From Alphaproteobacteria bacterium (GTDB lineage Bacteria > Pseudomonadota > Alphaproteobacteria > Caulobacterales > Hyphomonadaceae), in NCBI GenBank assembly GCA_018827375.1, contig JAHJYW010000049.1:62001-126000 (forward strand): 64,000 nucleotides of DNA. Direction: 5' to 3'. Made by a program: the position numbers and the translations under genes. The notes beneath the pieces are model-generated. The model made no database searches, was not told the DNA's origin, and saw nothing but the letters and a program-made list of their open reading frames with translations. Positions 16,251 to 24,850 of this stretch are shown here, in pieces. Each line of letters begins with the position of its first letter. Position 1 is the first letter of the stretch.

Positions 16251-17588
16251 ATGCAAGTTACCCAGACCAAGGCAGAAGGTCTTAGCCGCACATTCGAAGT
16301 GAAGGTTCCGGCGAGCGAACTCAAGACCAAGCTTGATGAGCGGATCGAGGAAATCCGCCCAAGCATGCGCCTTAAAGGCTTCCGTCCCGGCAAGGTGCCG
16401 GCCGCTCATGTGCGCAAGATGTTTGGTCGCGACCTGATGGGCGAACTGATCAACAAGCTGGTCGAGGATACCAACCAGAAGGCGCTCGAAGAGAACGAAC
16501 TACGCCCCGCTGGCCAGCCTGACGTTCATCTTGATGGCGACATGGAAGCCGTTGTGAAGGGCGAAGCTGATCTTGCCTACCACATGCATATTGATGTGAT
16601 GCCGGAATTCACGCCCGCCGATGTCTCGGCTCTGACAATCACACGTCCCGTTGCCGAAGTGGCTGATGAGCAGATCGACGAGGCCCTCGGCCGGATCGCC
16701 GAGCAGAACACCCAGTTCGAACCACGCGCCAAGACGGCCAAAGCCAAAGACGGCGACGCTGTTGTGATCGACTTCGTTGGCAAGATTGATGGCGTTGCCT
16801 TTGAAGGCGGTGCTGCAGAGCAGCAGTCTGTTGTTCTCGGTGCAAACCGTTTCATCCCCGGCTTTGAAGAACAGCTTCTCGGCGTGAAAACTGGCGAAGA
16901 AAAAGAACTGAACGTCACATTCCCGGAAGATTATCCATCGGCAGATCTCGCCGGCAAGGAAGCCGTTTTCGAAGTCACAGTGCATGAAGTGCGCGCACCG
17001 AAAACACCGGAGCTCGACGATGACTTCGCCAAAGGCCTCGGCCTTGAAGATCTGGCCCAGCTCAAGGGCCTCGTGAAAGACCAGCTCAAGGCTGAGCATG
17101 ATGGTGCCTCGCGCGCCAAGGCGAAGCGTGACCTGCTCGACAAACTCGACGAAGCCCATGACTTCGACCTGCCACCAAACATGGTGGAGCAGGAGTTCAA
17201 TCAGATTTGGCAGCAGCTGCAGACTGAAATGGATGCTGGCCGTGTTTCCGACGAAGACAAGGCGAAGTCAGAAGACGAGCTGAAGGACGAGTACCGCAAG
17301 ATTTCCGAGCGCCGTGTGCGCCTCGGCCTCGTGCTCGCCGAGATCGGTCGTGTGGCTGATGTCCGCATCACCGAGCAGGAAGTCCAGCAGGCGCTGATCG
17401 CTGAGGCCCGCCAGTATCCGGGCCAGGAGCGTCAGGTCGTCGAATTCTTCCAGAAGAATCCGAACGCAATGGCCCAGCTGCGCGCGCCGATTTATGAGGA
17501 CAAGGTTGTCGATCACATTCTGGCGACTGCCACTGTGAATGACGAAACTGTCTCCCGCGAAGACCTCTTCAAGGAAGATGAGGACTAA
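16251..17588 (+). CDS. tig: Trigger factor, ribosome-associated chaperone and peptidyl-prolyl isomerase
   Basis: Binds the ribosome exit tunnel and shields nascent chains. The N-terminal ribosome-binding domain includes the signature loop GFRPGKVPAAHVRKMFG. The FKBP-type isomerase domain follows (VVIDFVGKIDG to ELNVTFPEDYPS), and then the C-terminal chaperone domain. Length about 445 residues is typical. I prefer ATG 16251 because relatives begin MQV; the in-frame ATG four codons upstream (16239) is an alternative with no better ribosome site. Unlike many genomes, clpP/clpX do not follow. A strong terminator stands downstream. Confidence 0.97.
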   Translation: MQVTQTKAEGLSRTFEVKVPASELKTKLDERIEEIRPSMRLKGFRPGKVPAAHVRKMFGRDLMGELINKLVEDTNQKALEENELRPAGQPDVHLDGDMEAVVKGEADLAYHMHIDVMPEFTPADVSALTITRPVAEVADEQIDEALGRIAEQNTQFEPRAKTAKAKDGDAVVIDFVGKIDGVAFEGGAAEQQSVVLGANRFIPGFEEQLLGVKTGEEKELNVTFPEDYPSADLAGKEAVFEVTVHEVRAPKTPELDDDFAKGLGLEDLAQLKGLVKDQLKAEHDGASRAKAKRDLLDKLDEAHDFDLPPNMVEQEFNQIWQQLQTEMDAGRVSDEDKAKSEDELKDEYRKISERRVRLGLVLAEIGRVADVRITEQEVQQALIAEARQYPGQERQVVEFFQKNPNAMAQLRAPIYEDKVVDHILATATVNDETVSREDLFKEDED

Positions 17589-17619
17589 GCCTCACTAAAT
17601 TTCTCGTGAATTCAAAGGC

Positions 17620-17651
17620 GCCGGGCTTCAGAAATGAAGCCCGGCGTTTTG
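17620..17651 (+). terminator. Rho-independent terminator of tig
   Basis: Perfect ten-base stem GCCGGGCTTC (17620-17629) with GAAGCCCGGC (17636-17645), a six-base loop, and GTTTTGCG after it. It lies about 30 bases past the tig stop. Confidence 0.9.
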
Positions 17652-17742
17652 CGTTCAGTGCAGCCCCTGACATGATAGTAAACGCTGTGTTAACCGCCTT
17701 CAGCGAAGTTCAACGACATCGATTCTGAAGGAATAGGGGCCC

Positions 17743-18903
17743 ATGAGCGTTCAGAGCATCCGACCGCAACTGACCGAGCAGGATATCGAACGCCTGATGC
17801 GGGGCGAAACGCCTGAGCAGCGCGCGTCGGTCGCGCACAGGGTCTGTCGCAGGATCGCTCTGGATGTGCTGAGCGACAGGGAAAAGGCCTTTGCTGAAGA
17901 AATCATGGCCATCCTTGCGGATGACGCAGCGGATCTCGTGCGCCGGACACTAGCCGTGACATTGCGCAATTCCCCCATTCTTCCCCGCGAAATCGCATTG
18001 AAGCTGGCGCGGGATATTGAAGCGGTCGCCATTCCCGTTCTTCAGGATTCTCCCGTTTTCACGGATGAAGACCTGATTGAGCTCGTGCTCGCTGTTACGG
18101 CGGCCAAACAGGCTGCAATTGCCAATCGTGATTCATTGTCCATCACGCTAACGGAAGTGATTTCCGAACATGGCGCTGTCGAGGCCGTGCGGGTCATGTC
18201 GCGCAACGAAGGCGCAGAGTACAGCGACAAAGCTTATGACGACACACTCCGACGCTTCGGTAGTGACGAGGTTGTTCAGGCCGGTCTCATCAAGCGCGAT
18301 TTCATTCCGACCCATATTGCCGAGAAGATGGTTTCGATGGTTTCGGGCCAGATGTTCGACATGCTGGTCAACAAGCATGAACTGCCCGCCCAGATGGCAA
18401 TTGACCTTGCTGGCAGTGCGCGTGAGCGCGCCACGATCGACCTGGTCGAACAGGCGGGCAGGACACAAGACCTGCCGCGTTTCGTCTCTCAGCTAAACCT
18501 GAATGGCCGTTTAGGGCATTCGCTGATCATGCGCGCCCTGTGCTGCGGTCAGATGCCTTTCGTCGAACATGCTCTGGCAGAGCTCTCGGGTGTCGGCCAC
18601 CAGCGCGTATGGTTGATGATCCACGATGCCGGGCCGCTGGGCCTGCAGGCGGTGTTTGACCGCGCCGGGCTGCCACGCAAAATGCTGCCGGCCTTCCGGG
18701 CGGCGGTGAACGTATTTCACGAAACGACCCATGATGGTGGTTCAAATGACCGGGCGCGATTCAGAGCGCGGATGATCGAGCGGGTGCTCACGCAGTTCCA
18801 AGCGATTCCGAAGGATGATCTCGAATATCTGCTCGACAAGCTCGACTACTATTCCGCAATGGCCGAGAGCGAGAAAGACGACAGCGAGTTCGACGCAGCC
18901 TAG
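17743..18903 (+). CDS. DUF2336 domain protein
   Basis: A 386-residue, largely helical protein with the DUF2336 pattern common in Alphaproteobacteria: paired short helices rich in Arg, Ala and Glu, like HEAT repeats, with segments such as RAIALDVLSDREKAFAEEI-type helices. ATG follows AAGGAATAGGGG. No enzyme motif, signal peptide or membrane segment is visible. The biochemical role is not known to me. Its stop codon overlaps the stop of the convergent degenerate EAL gene through a shared CTAG; the two proteins may function together, though shared regulation is not shown. Confidence 0.8.
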   Translation: MSVQSIRPQLTEQDIERLMRGETPEQRASVAHRVCRRIALDVLSDREKAFAEEIMAILADDAADLVRRTLAVTLRNSPILPREIALKLARDIEAVAIPVLQDSPVFTDEDLIELVLAVTAAKQAAIANRDSLSITLTEVISEHGAVEAVRVMSRNEGAEYSDKAYDDTLRRFGSDEVVQAGLIKRDFIPTHIAEKMVSMVSGQMFDMLVNKHELPAQMAIDLAGSARERATIDLVEQAGRTQDLPRFVSQLNLNGRLGHSLIMRALCCGQMPFVEHALAELSGVGHQRVWLMIHDAGPLGLQAVFDRAGLPRKMLPAFRAAVNVFHETTHDGGSNDRARFRARMIERVLTQFQAIPKDDLEYLLDKLDYYSAMAESEKDDSEFDAA

Positions 18904-19583
18904 GCGTCGGCTTTCGGGTGTGTCGCGGCATGCACGCCGAGACTGGCAAGGTATTCACCGTCTCGCCAGTGGGCGTTCTCTGCGACGATCAGCACACCGG
19001 AAGCATCTGCCACTTCGACAATGTCCAGAAGATCCGGATTGGATTCAAGGGTGCGGGCGTCCACGCGGATCGTATCGATCAGAAGCCGCAGTGAATCGTT
19101 CAATGGCGTCTGCCATGACTTGCGCATGTCGATGGCCACACGGAAACCATGACGGCGAAGCAGGCTGACGCGGCTGACATAGTCTGTGACGCCCCCCGCA
19201 AAAGCGGCATCTGCAAACTCCAGGCAAATTTCCTGCTGGCAGAGAGATGTCCGCCGAACGGCTGCGTCGCATGCGAGGGCGGTGTTGGCGTGGGAAAGCG
19301 AGGCGAGGGGGGCTGGCACCAGGATTGGGCGCGGCGCCTCAGGCTGGCCATGCGTCGCTGTTGCGATGCGTGTCAGCTGTTCGGCAAGCCACTTTGCTGG
19401 GTTGGCAATTTCGTTAGGCATCGTGCGTGGACCAAAGGCGACGCGTTCCTCGAAGGCCATGGGTGTTTCGCAAACCTGGCCCAGCGCATCACCGCTCAAA
19501 AGGTGGACGACGGAATGGAAACGTAATGTGGGGGGAGGTGAAAGGCGGCTCTGACGGTCCAGCGGGGAGTGGGTGGCGCGCAT
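18900..19583 (-). CDS. Degenerate EAL-domain protein, probably not a phosphodiesterase
   Basis: A 227-residue protein with the outline of an EAL c-di-GMP phosphodiesterase: an opening FHSVVHLLSGDALG resembling the usual QPIV-plus-gene-context strand, CLEFAD in place of EAL/EITE, FRVAIDMRKS in place of the DDFGTG loop, TIRVDAR for the IKID strand, and LIVAENAH for VVAEGVE. Most metal-binding and catalytic residues are therefore missing, so it more likely senses or binds than hydrolyses. AAGGA sits seven bases before the ATG. Alternative: another TIM-barrel family with chance resemblance. Confidence 0.6.
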   Translation of the reverse strand: MRATHSPLDRQSRLSPPPTLRFHSVVHLLSGDALGQVCETPMAFEERVAFGPRTMPNEIANPAKWLAEQLTRIATATHGQPEAPRPILVPAPLASLSHANTALACDAAVRRTSLCQQEICLEFADAAFAGGVTDYVSRVSLLRRHGFRVAIDMRKSWQTPLNDSLRLLIDTIRVDARTLESNPDLLDIVEVADASGVLIVAENAHWRDGEYLASLGVHAATHPKADA

Positions 19584-19696
19584 GCCGGTATCCTTTCCTG
19601 TTCTTGTCTCTTGCCTTCCCTAAGGGCCAGAGTTGAACATCAGGCGCAGATATTCGTCCGCATTTTCCGGAAATTTGACCAATCGAGGTTACCTCA

Positions 19697-20500
19697 ATGT
19701 CCCAGTCCGCTGCAGAGCCCCGCCTTTCGGCCACCGTCCTGATCATCCGCGATGGTGAAAAAGTGCCGCAGGTCCTGATGGTAAAGCGACATTACCAGAT
19801 CGATTTTGCGGCTGGGGCACTCGTCTTTCCGGGCGGTAAGGCTAATGACGAAGATTCTGATCCTGCATGGGATGCCTTCACGGATGGTGACTTCGGACCA
19901 GTTCAGCAGGATGCGCGAATCGCCGCTGTCCGGGAGGCTTTCGAGGAATCAGGTCTTCTGCTGGCGCGGTATTCAAGCCAGCGTGGTCCGGGCGCTCCCT
20001 TGGTCGGCCCTGGCGTATCCGAGCGGCTGGCACCGCATCGCGGCCCGGTGGATCGGCGCGAGGAGAGCTTTCTGGAATTAATGCGGGCGAACGACCTGGT
20101 TCTGGCGCTCGACAGCCTCATTCACTTTGGTCACTGGATCACTCCGGAAATGATGCCGAAGCGCTTCGACACGCATTTCTACATCGCGCCGGCGCCAGCC
20201 GATCAGATCGCAGCGCATGATGGCCGGGAGACGACGGATGCTGTCTGGCTTGGAGCCCAGGAGGCCCTCGATATGGAGCTGGCAGAGCAGGCGACCATTA
20301 TATTCCCGACACGGATGAACTTGGTGAAGCTTGCGCGCAGCACATCCGTCGCTGACGCCGCATCACGCTTTGGAGCCGAGAAAGTTGTGTCCGTCCTGCC
20401 GCGAGCAGGAAAGGATGAATCCGGTCAGCCCTGCCTGTTCATTCCGGAAGAAGCTGGCTATGGCCAGACAATTGAACTTCTGTCCCGCGTGAATGTTTGA
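19697..20500 (+). CDS. Nudix hydrolase, NUDT19/RP2-like
   Basis: A 267-residue Nudix protein. The N-terminal strand (SATVLIIRDG) and VFPGGK start the Nudix fold, and the core REAFEESG gives the REUXEEXG part of the box. About 30 residues separate the leading GGK from that helix, the insertion typical of the NUDT19-like subfamily, several of which act on CoA esters. Substrate here is unknown. The start ATG lies just after a small GAGG-TTA-CCTC repeat. The gene runs convergently into the Hpt-protein gene with abutting stop codons. Confidence 0.85.
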   Translation: MSQSAAEPRLSATVLIIRDGEKVPQVLMVKRHYQIDFAAGALVFPGGKANDEDSDPAWDAFTDGDFGPVQQDARIAAVREAFEESGLLLARYSSQRGPGAPLVGPGVSERLAPHRGPVDRREESFLELMRANDLVLALDSLIHFGHWITPEMMPKRFDTHFYIAPAPADQIAAHDGRETTDAVWLGAQEALDMELAEQATIIFPTRMNLVKLARSTSVADAASRFGAEKVVSVLPRAGKDESGQPCLFIPEEAGYGQTIELLSRVNV

Positions 20501-21073
20501 CTATTTGTGAGCGGCCTTGGCTGCGACGCTTTGTTCGAGTGCATCGCAAACAGCATCTGCGACTGACTGTGATATGTCGCCGGTGCCTGCGCCGATAAAC
20601 GCGGCACGGCAGGCTTCTATGTGAAGGTTTATCAGCGCGGCATTTTCACCGGGGTGCGTATCGGTCAACAGTGTCGAGAGCGAACCGCACAGTCGGGAAA
20701 TCGCAGGATATCCATATGATCCGGCGACCCCGCGGATATTGTGCGCACACATGAATACGGTGCGGTAGGATTCTGGTGTGGCACCTGGCTGCTGGGCGTT
20801 GTGCCACGCCTCCATCAGGCGCGTGAGGTCCGCTTCCATCCACGCGTCGAACTGGGATGCCATCAAATCGACAGCGGCCTCGGCACGATCGGCAAGCTCA
20901 AGAGGGTCCGCAGTTTCAGGTTCAGCGGCAGGTGCCGGAATCTCGGCGACCGGAGCGACCGGGGCAGGGGGGATCTTGATCACGCGCGAAATATCGGGCG
21001 TTGCAATCTGCTTGGTTTCCACGGTCTTGCCGCTCTTTGCGCTAAGCAATTTGCCAATCAGCTTTTTCATCAT
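20501..21073 (-). CDS. Histidine phosphotransfer (Hpt) domain protein
   Basis: 190 residues. A basic N-terminus (MMKKLIGKLLSAKSGK) and a Pro/Ala-rich linker (30-55) precede a helical Hpt domain with the phospho-accepting site CAHNIRGVAG, His111, matching the HxxKG-type pattern. It should relay phosphate between a hybrid histidine kinase and a response regulator; no partner kinase is adjacent. It follows nadK on the same strand after about 70 bases. GGAAG precedes the start; the second Met is an alternative. Confidence 0.8.
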   Translation of the reverse strand: MMKKLIGKLLSAKSGKTVETKQIATPDISRVIKIPPAPVAPVAEIPAPAAEPETADPLELADRAEAAVDLMASQFDAWMEADLTRLMEAWHNAQQPGATPESYRTVFMCAHNIRGVAGSYGYPAISRLCGSLSTLLTDTHPGENAALINLHIEACRAAFIGAGTGDISQSVADAVCDALEQSVAAKAAHK

Positions 21074-21145
21074 CGTTTCTTCCAGAACTTTGAAACGATA
21101 TTAGGCGCGAAGCCTTAAAAAACCGCTGACAAACAGGGACGTCTC

Positions 21146-21913
21146 TCAGAAAGCGAACTGCTCGCGCAGGATGCGTTCATCCAGCGCATGGCCTGGGTCG
21201 AACAGCATGGTGAGGCGTGTTTCCCGGCTTTCGCGAACCAGGACATGCTTGATGTCACGCACTTCCTGATTGTCAGCCGCGGCCGCGACCAACCGCCGCT
21301 CCGGGGCGATAACGTCAATATTGACAGTCGCATCATGGCGTAAAAGCGCGCCTTTCCACCTGCGAGGCCTGAAGGCGCTCACCGGTGTCAGCGCGAGCAG
21401 GTTGGCGCCAATCGGCAGGATCGGTCCATGGGCTGACAGGTTATAGGCCGTGGAGCCTGCAGGCGTTGCTACCATCACACCGTCGCATGTCAGCTCTTCC
21501 ATGCGTACGCGGTCATCCACCGTAATTTTCAATCGCGCCGATTGGGCTGTTTGGCGCAGCAATGACACTTCGTTGATGGCAAGCGCGCTGTGCTTCTCGC
21601 CATCAATATCGGTGGCAATCATGCGCAAGGGCACGAGGCTTGCCCGTTCTGCGGCGTTGATCCGGTCGATCAGCCCATCAAGGCTGTAATCATTCATCAG
21701 GAAGCCCACAGTGCCACGGTGCATGCCATATACGGGCTTGTTGTCCTGGAACCGGCGGCGCAGCGTGTCGAGCATAGCGCCATCGCCGCCGACGGCAACG
21801 ATTACATCGGCTTCTGATTCCGGGACCTGGCCATAACGGCGGACAAGTTGCGGAAGCGCGTCCTGTGCTTCGGGGCGCTTGGAGGCGAAAAAGGAGAGGC
21901 GTAGCTGGTTCAT
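21146..21913 (-). CDS. nadK: NAD kinase
   Basis: Phosphorylates NAD to NADP. Key features are VAVGGDGAMLDTLR (the GGDG nucleotide loop), INEVSLL (the NE motif), CDGVMVATPAGSTAYNLSA, and a C-terminal strand set. About 255 residues, short-form bacterial length. ATG 21913 is chosen; a GTG three codons upstream is possible, and neither has a clear ribosome binding site. Likely transcribed with the downstream Hpt gene. Confidence 0.95.
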   Translation of the reverse strand: MNQLRLSFFASKRPEAQDALPQLVRRYGQVPESEADVIVAVGGDGAMLDTLRRRFQDNKPVYGMHRGTVGFLMNDYSLDGLIDRINAAERASLVPLRMIATDIDGEKHSALAINEVSLLRQTAQSARLKITVDDRVRMEELTCDGVMVATPAGSTAYNLSAHGPILPIGANLLALTPVSAFRPRRWKGALLRHDATVNIDVIAPERRLVAAAADNQEVRDIKHVLVRESRETRLTMLFDPGHALDERILREQFAF

Positions 21914-22079
21914 GCCGATCACATGTCGGCGGCGTTGGCTGAATCGTCAAGGATTTCGACGAAATGCATGTTTTATCGCGAACTCAGTCACAGGCGCTCA
22001 GGTGACGCCTGTGTCAGGTTTAACTGGCGCTACGCACCGATTTCCGATACTTTCGCACCAAAATATGGAGGAATGCGAT

Positions 22080-22856
22080 ATGGCCGATGGCGCCCAAGGT
22101 ATCAATCTACGCGGTTCTGTGAGTGCAGAGGAGTGGAAAGCGCGCGTTGATCTCGCGGCGATGTATCGCCTCGTCGCTCTGCATGGCTGGGACGACATGA
22201 TCTTCACCCATATTTCCCACCGCGTGCCGGGCCCCGATCATCATTTCCTGATCAACCCCTATGGCATGCTGTTCGAAGAGATCACCGCGTCTTCCCTGGT
22301 GAAGATCGATCTCGACGGCAATGTAATCCAGGAAACCGAATATTTCATCAATCCGGCCGGCTTCACCATCCACTCCGCGGTCCATGCTGCCCGCGAGGAT
22401 GCCCATGTCGTCATGCACCTGCACACGGATGATGGCGTTGCCGTATCATGCCAGAAGGACGGCCTGATGCCGCTTAGCCAGACATCCATGCTGGTGCGCC
22501 ACGATTTGGCCTATCACGACTATGAGGGTGTCGCGCTGGACCTTGGAGAGCGCGAACGACTCGTCGCGGACCTTGGCGCCAAGAATACGATGCTTCTGTA
22601 TAATCACGGAACGATGGCCGTGGGTGGGACAGCTGCGGAGACATTCCTCCGCATGTTCTTCCTTGAGCGGGCGTGCACAATGCAGGTTCGCGCACTCTCG
22701 GCAGGTCGCGATGGCGTCATCATGGCGTCTGAAGATGTGCAGAACGTCGTGAAGGGGCAGAGCAATCCGGAGGGCACCAAGGTGCTTGCGAACCGGCTCG
22801 CATGGCCTGCATTGCTGCGGAAGCTGGATCGCCAGTCGCCTGGATATGATTCCTAA
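22080..22856 (+). CDS. Class II aldolase/adducin-domain protein
   Basis: 258 residues starting at ATG 22080, which follows GGAGG; the frame is open upstream but crosses nadK. The fold has the zinc-site HLHTDDG and a third His in YNHGTMAVGG, as in fuculose-phosphate aldolase relatives. FTHISHRVPG near the start and PYGMLFEEITASSLVKIDLDG are standard for the bacterial class II aldolase family without an assigned substrate. A lyase or sugar-acid role is possible. Neighbour hemA gives no clue. Confidence 0.87.
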   Translation: MADGAQGINLRGSVSAEEWKARVDLAAMYRLVALHGWDDMIFTHISHRVPGPDHHFLINPYGMLFEEITASSLVKIDLDGNVIQETEYFINPAGFTIHSAVHAAREDAHVVMHLHTDDGVAVSCQKDGLMPLSQTSMLVRHDLAYHDYEGVALDLGERERLVADLGAKNTMLLYNHGTMAVGGTAAETFLRMFFLERACTMQVRALSAGRDGVIMASEDVQNVVKGQSNPEGTKVLANRLAWPALLRKLDRQSPGYDS

Positions 22857-22965
22857 GGGATTTCCCGTATGCGACAAATACAGCCTTTGTCGTAGTTGAG
22901 GATTATCAAACGGCCTCTGCCGGATTATCTAAACGCCAGTCATCGTTCAAAGGCGACCAATTGCC

Positions 22966-24183
22966 ATGAAGCACCTTAAAGCATTCGAAGACGCCCTCGG
23001 CGAAATTCATGGTGAAGGACGCTATCGTGTTTTCATCGACCTGCAGCGACATCGCGGCCGGTTCCCGAAAGCGACAGCGCGCTTCGAGGATGGCGAGCGT
23101 GAAGTGACCATCTGGTGCTCCAACGACTATCTTGGCATGGGGCAGGACGACGACGTTATTGATGCCATGCACTCCGCCATCGACAGCTTCGGCGCTGGCT
23201 CCGGTGGCACTCGCAACATTTCGGGCACAACGCGCTATCATGTCGATCTCGAGCGCGAACTTGCGGATCTCCATAATAAAGATGCCTCACTCCTCTTCAC
23301 GTCAGGCTATGTGTCCAATGAGGCGACTCTGTCGACACTCGGCAAGATTCTGCCCAACCTGATCATCTATTCCGACGCGCTCAACCATGCGTCCATGATT
23401 GAGGGTATTCGTCGCTCAGGCGCAGACCGCCGCGTATTCCGCCATAACGATGTCGATCATTTGCGTGCCCTGCTTGAGCTGGACGATGCTGATCGGCCAA
23501 AGCTGATTGCATTTGAAAGTGTGTATTCCATGGACGGCGATTTCGGCCGGATGGAAGAAATTTGCGATCTGGCCGATGAATTCAATGCGCTGACCTATCT
23601 GGATGAGGTGCATGCCGTCGGCCTTTACGGCGAGAACGGCGCAGGTGTCGCTGAGATGCTGAACCTTGCGGATCGTATCGACATTATCGAAGGTACGCTT
23701 GCGAAGGGCTACGGCGTCATGGGCGGCTATATTGCCGGCCATACGGCGGTGATTGATGCAATTCGCTCGATGGCTTCCGGCTTCATCTTCACAACATCTA
23801 CTTGTCCGGTCATGGCCGCTGGAGCGCTAGCGAGCGTGTCCAAGCTGCGGACGGACGAAGGACGCAGGTTGCGCAGCCTCCATCAGGAGAATGCGGCTCT
23901 GCTCAAGCAGAAGTTTGCGGATGCCGGCTTGCCGGTGATGGATTCGCCATCTCACATCGTTCCATTGCTGGTTGGCGATCCGGAACGCTGCAAGTCGCTG
24001 TCAGACACACTTCTGTTCGACTTCGGTATCTACGTTCAACCAATCAATTATCCTACCGTGCCAAGGGGAACGGAGCGCCTGCGCTTCACGCCGAGCCCGG
24101 TGCACGATGGTGCCATGATGGATGAATTGGTTGCGGCGATTCTTGCCGTCTGGAAGCAACTTGGGCTCGATAAAGCGGCCTAG
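22966..24183 (+). CDS. hemA: 5-aminolevulinate synthase
   Basis: Condenses glycine with succinyl-CoA, the first step of the alphaproteobacterial (Shemin) heme pathway; PLP enzyme of the alpha-oxoamine synthase family. Visible are [10 protein letters not shown], the glycine-rich [33 protein letters not shown] and the PLP lysine K247 in [11 protein letters not shown]. 405 residues, normal. The 110-base leader has a modest CGACAAA/TTTGTCG inverted repeat (22872-22892) of unknown use. Confidence 0.97.
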   Translation: MKHLKAFEDALGEIHGEGRYRVFIDLQRHRGRFPKATARFEDGEREVTIWCSNDYLGMGQDDDVIDAMHSAIDSFGAGSGGTRNISGTTRYHVDLERELADLHNKDASLLFTSGYVSNEATLSTLGKILPNLIIYSDALNHASMIEGIRRSGADRRVFRHNDVDHLRALLELDDADRPKLIAFESVYSMDGDFGRMEEICDLADEFNALTYLDEVHAVGLYGENGAGVAEMLNLADRIDIIEGTLAKGYGVMGGYIAGHTAVIDAIRSMASGFIFTTSTCPVMAAGALASVSKLRTDEGRRLRSLHQENAALLKQKFADAGLPVMDSPSHIVPLLVGDPERCKSLSDTLLFDFGIYVQPINYPTVPRGTERLRFTPSPVHDGAMMDELVAAILAVWKQLGLDKAA

Positions 24184-24192
24184 GGCGAATAC

Positions 24193-24223
24193 TTACTTAA
24201 AGTATATTGGATACTTTAAGTAA
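24193..24223. terminator. Bidirectional hairpin between hemA and the mucR-like gene
   Basis: A perfect 13-base inverted repeat, TTACTTAAAGTAT / ATACTTTAAGTAA, with a five-base loop, placed between two convergent genes and overlapping the stop of the minus-strand gene. It is very A/T-rich with no clean U-tract, so it may be a weak terminator, an mRNA 3' stabiliser, or a protein-binding palindrome. Confidence 0.6.
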
Positions 24224-24626
24224 CGTCCTGTTTCTTCTTGCCCAAGCCAATGTCCTTGGCATGTTGCGACCGCAGCTTCGCGTAGTTTGGCGCCACCATG
24301 GGATAATCCGCTGGCAGGTTCCACCGGGCCCGGTATTCTTCAGGCGTCATGTCATAGCGTGAGCGCAAATACCTTTTCAGCATTTTGAGCTTGCGGCCGT
24401 CTTCAAGGCAAACGAGATATTCTGAAGTCACAGATTTCGCAATGGATACAGCAGGTTCAAGCGTATCGATAGTTTGCGCGCCGCCAGTTGAAAGATCGAG
24501 GATGGTACCGTGTACTGTCTTGATGAGTGCGGGGAGTTCAGAAGCGGCAACCGAATTATTGGCTACGAAAGACGTAACGATACTCGCCGTCATGTCCAGC
24601 ACATCCGTGTCGTCGATGTTGGTCAT
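24216..24626 (-). CDS. Ros/MucR-family transcriptional regulator lacking canonical zinc ligands
   Basis: The C-terminal MucR region is plain: CLEDGRKLKMLKRYL, YDMTPEEYRARWNLPADYPM, APNYAKLRSQHAK. MucR proteins bind A/T-rich DNA as xenogeneic-silencer-like global regulators. Here the CxxC pattern is CxxD and both zinc-ligand His positions are Tyr or Arg, so the finger probably folds without zinc, as known for some rhizobial relatives. ATG 24626 is preferred because AAGG precedes it; an ATG six codons upstream also exists. The upstream 220 bases are A/T-rich and could be an autoregulatory site. Confidence 0.87.
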   Translation of the reverse strand: MTNIDDTDVLDMTASIVTSFVANNSVAASELPALIKTVHGTILDLSTGGAQTIDTLEPAVSIAKSVTSEYLVCLEDGRKLKMLKRYLRSRYDMTPEEYRARWNLPADYPMVAPNYAKLRSQHAKDIGLGKKKQDVT

Positions 24627-24850
24627 ACTTGCGCCTTGCCTCATTCGCTAAAACTCCGACCCTATTTGCTAATAACGTACGTCTGCGCAAGCTAGAATAC
24701 CATATACATCAAAGTATAATGCCACAATATTCACATGAGCATTATAGCAACCACAATGTGAAAATGGCTCGTTCGCAACAGTTTGACGCGGTTGCGGCTG
24801 GGGGGCAGTAGGCGTAAAGACACGTCCAGACCCCGAAACAGGAGATTCTC

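Noticed and set aside
22872-22892. CGACAAA/TTTGTCG inverted repeat before hemA
   Set aside because: Weak stem, no U-tract and no match to an Fnr, Irr or other heme-regulator site that I know.
24645-24850. Possible glycine riboswitch before glyA
   Set aside because: No paired aptamer core could be recognised; the region is mostly A/T-rich promoter-like DNA.
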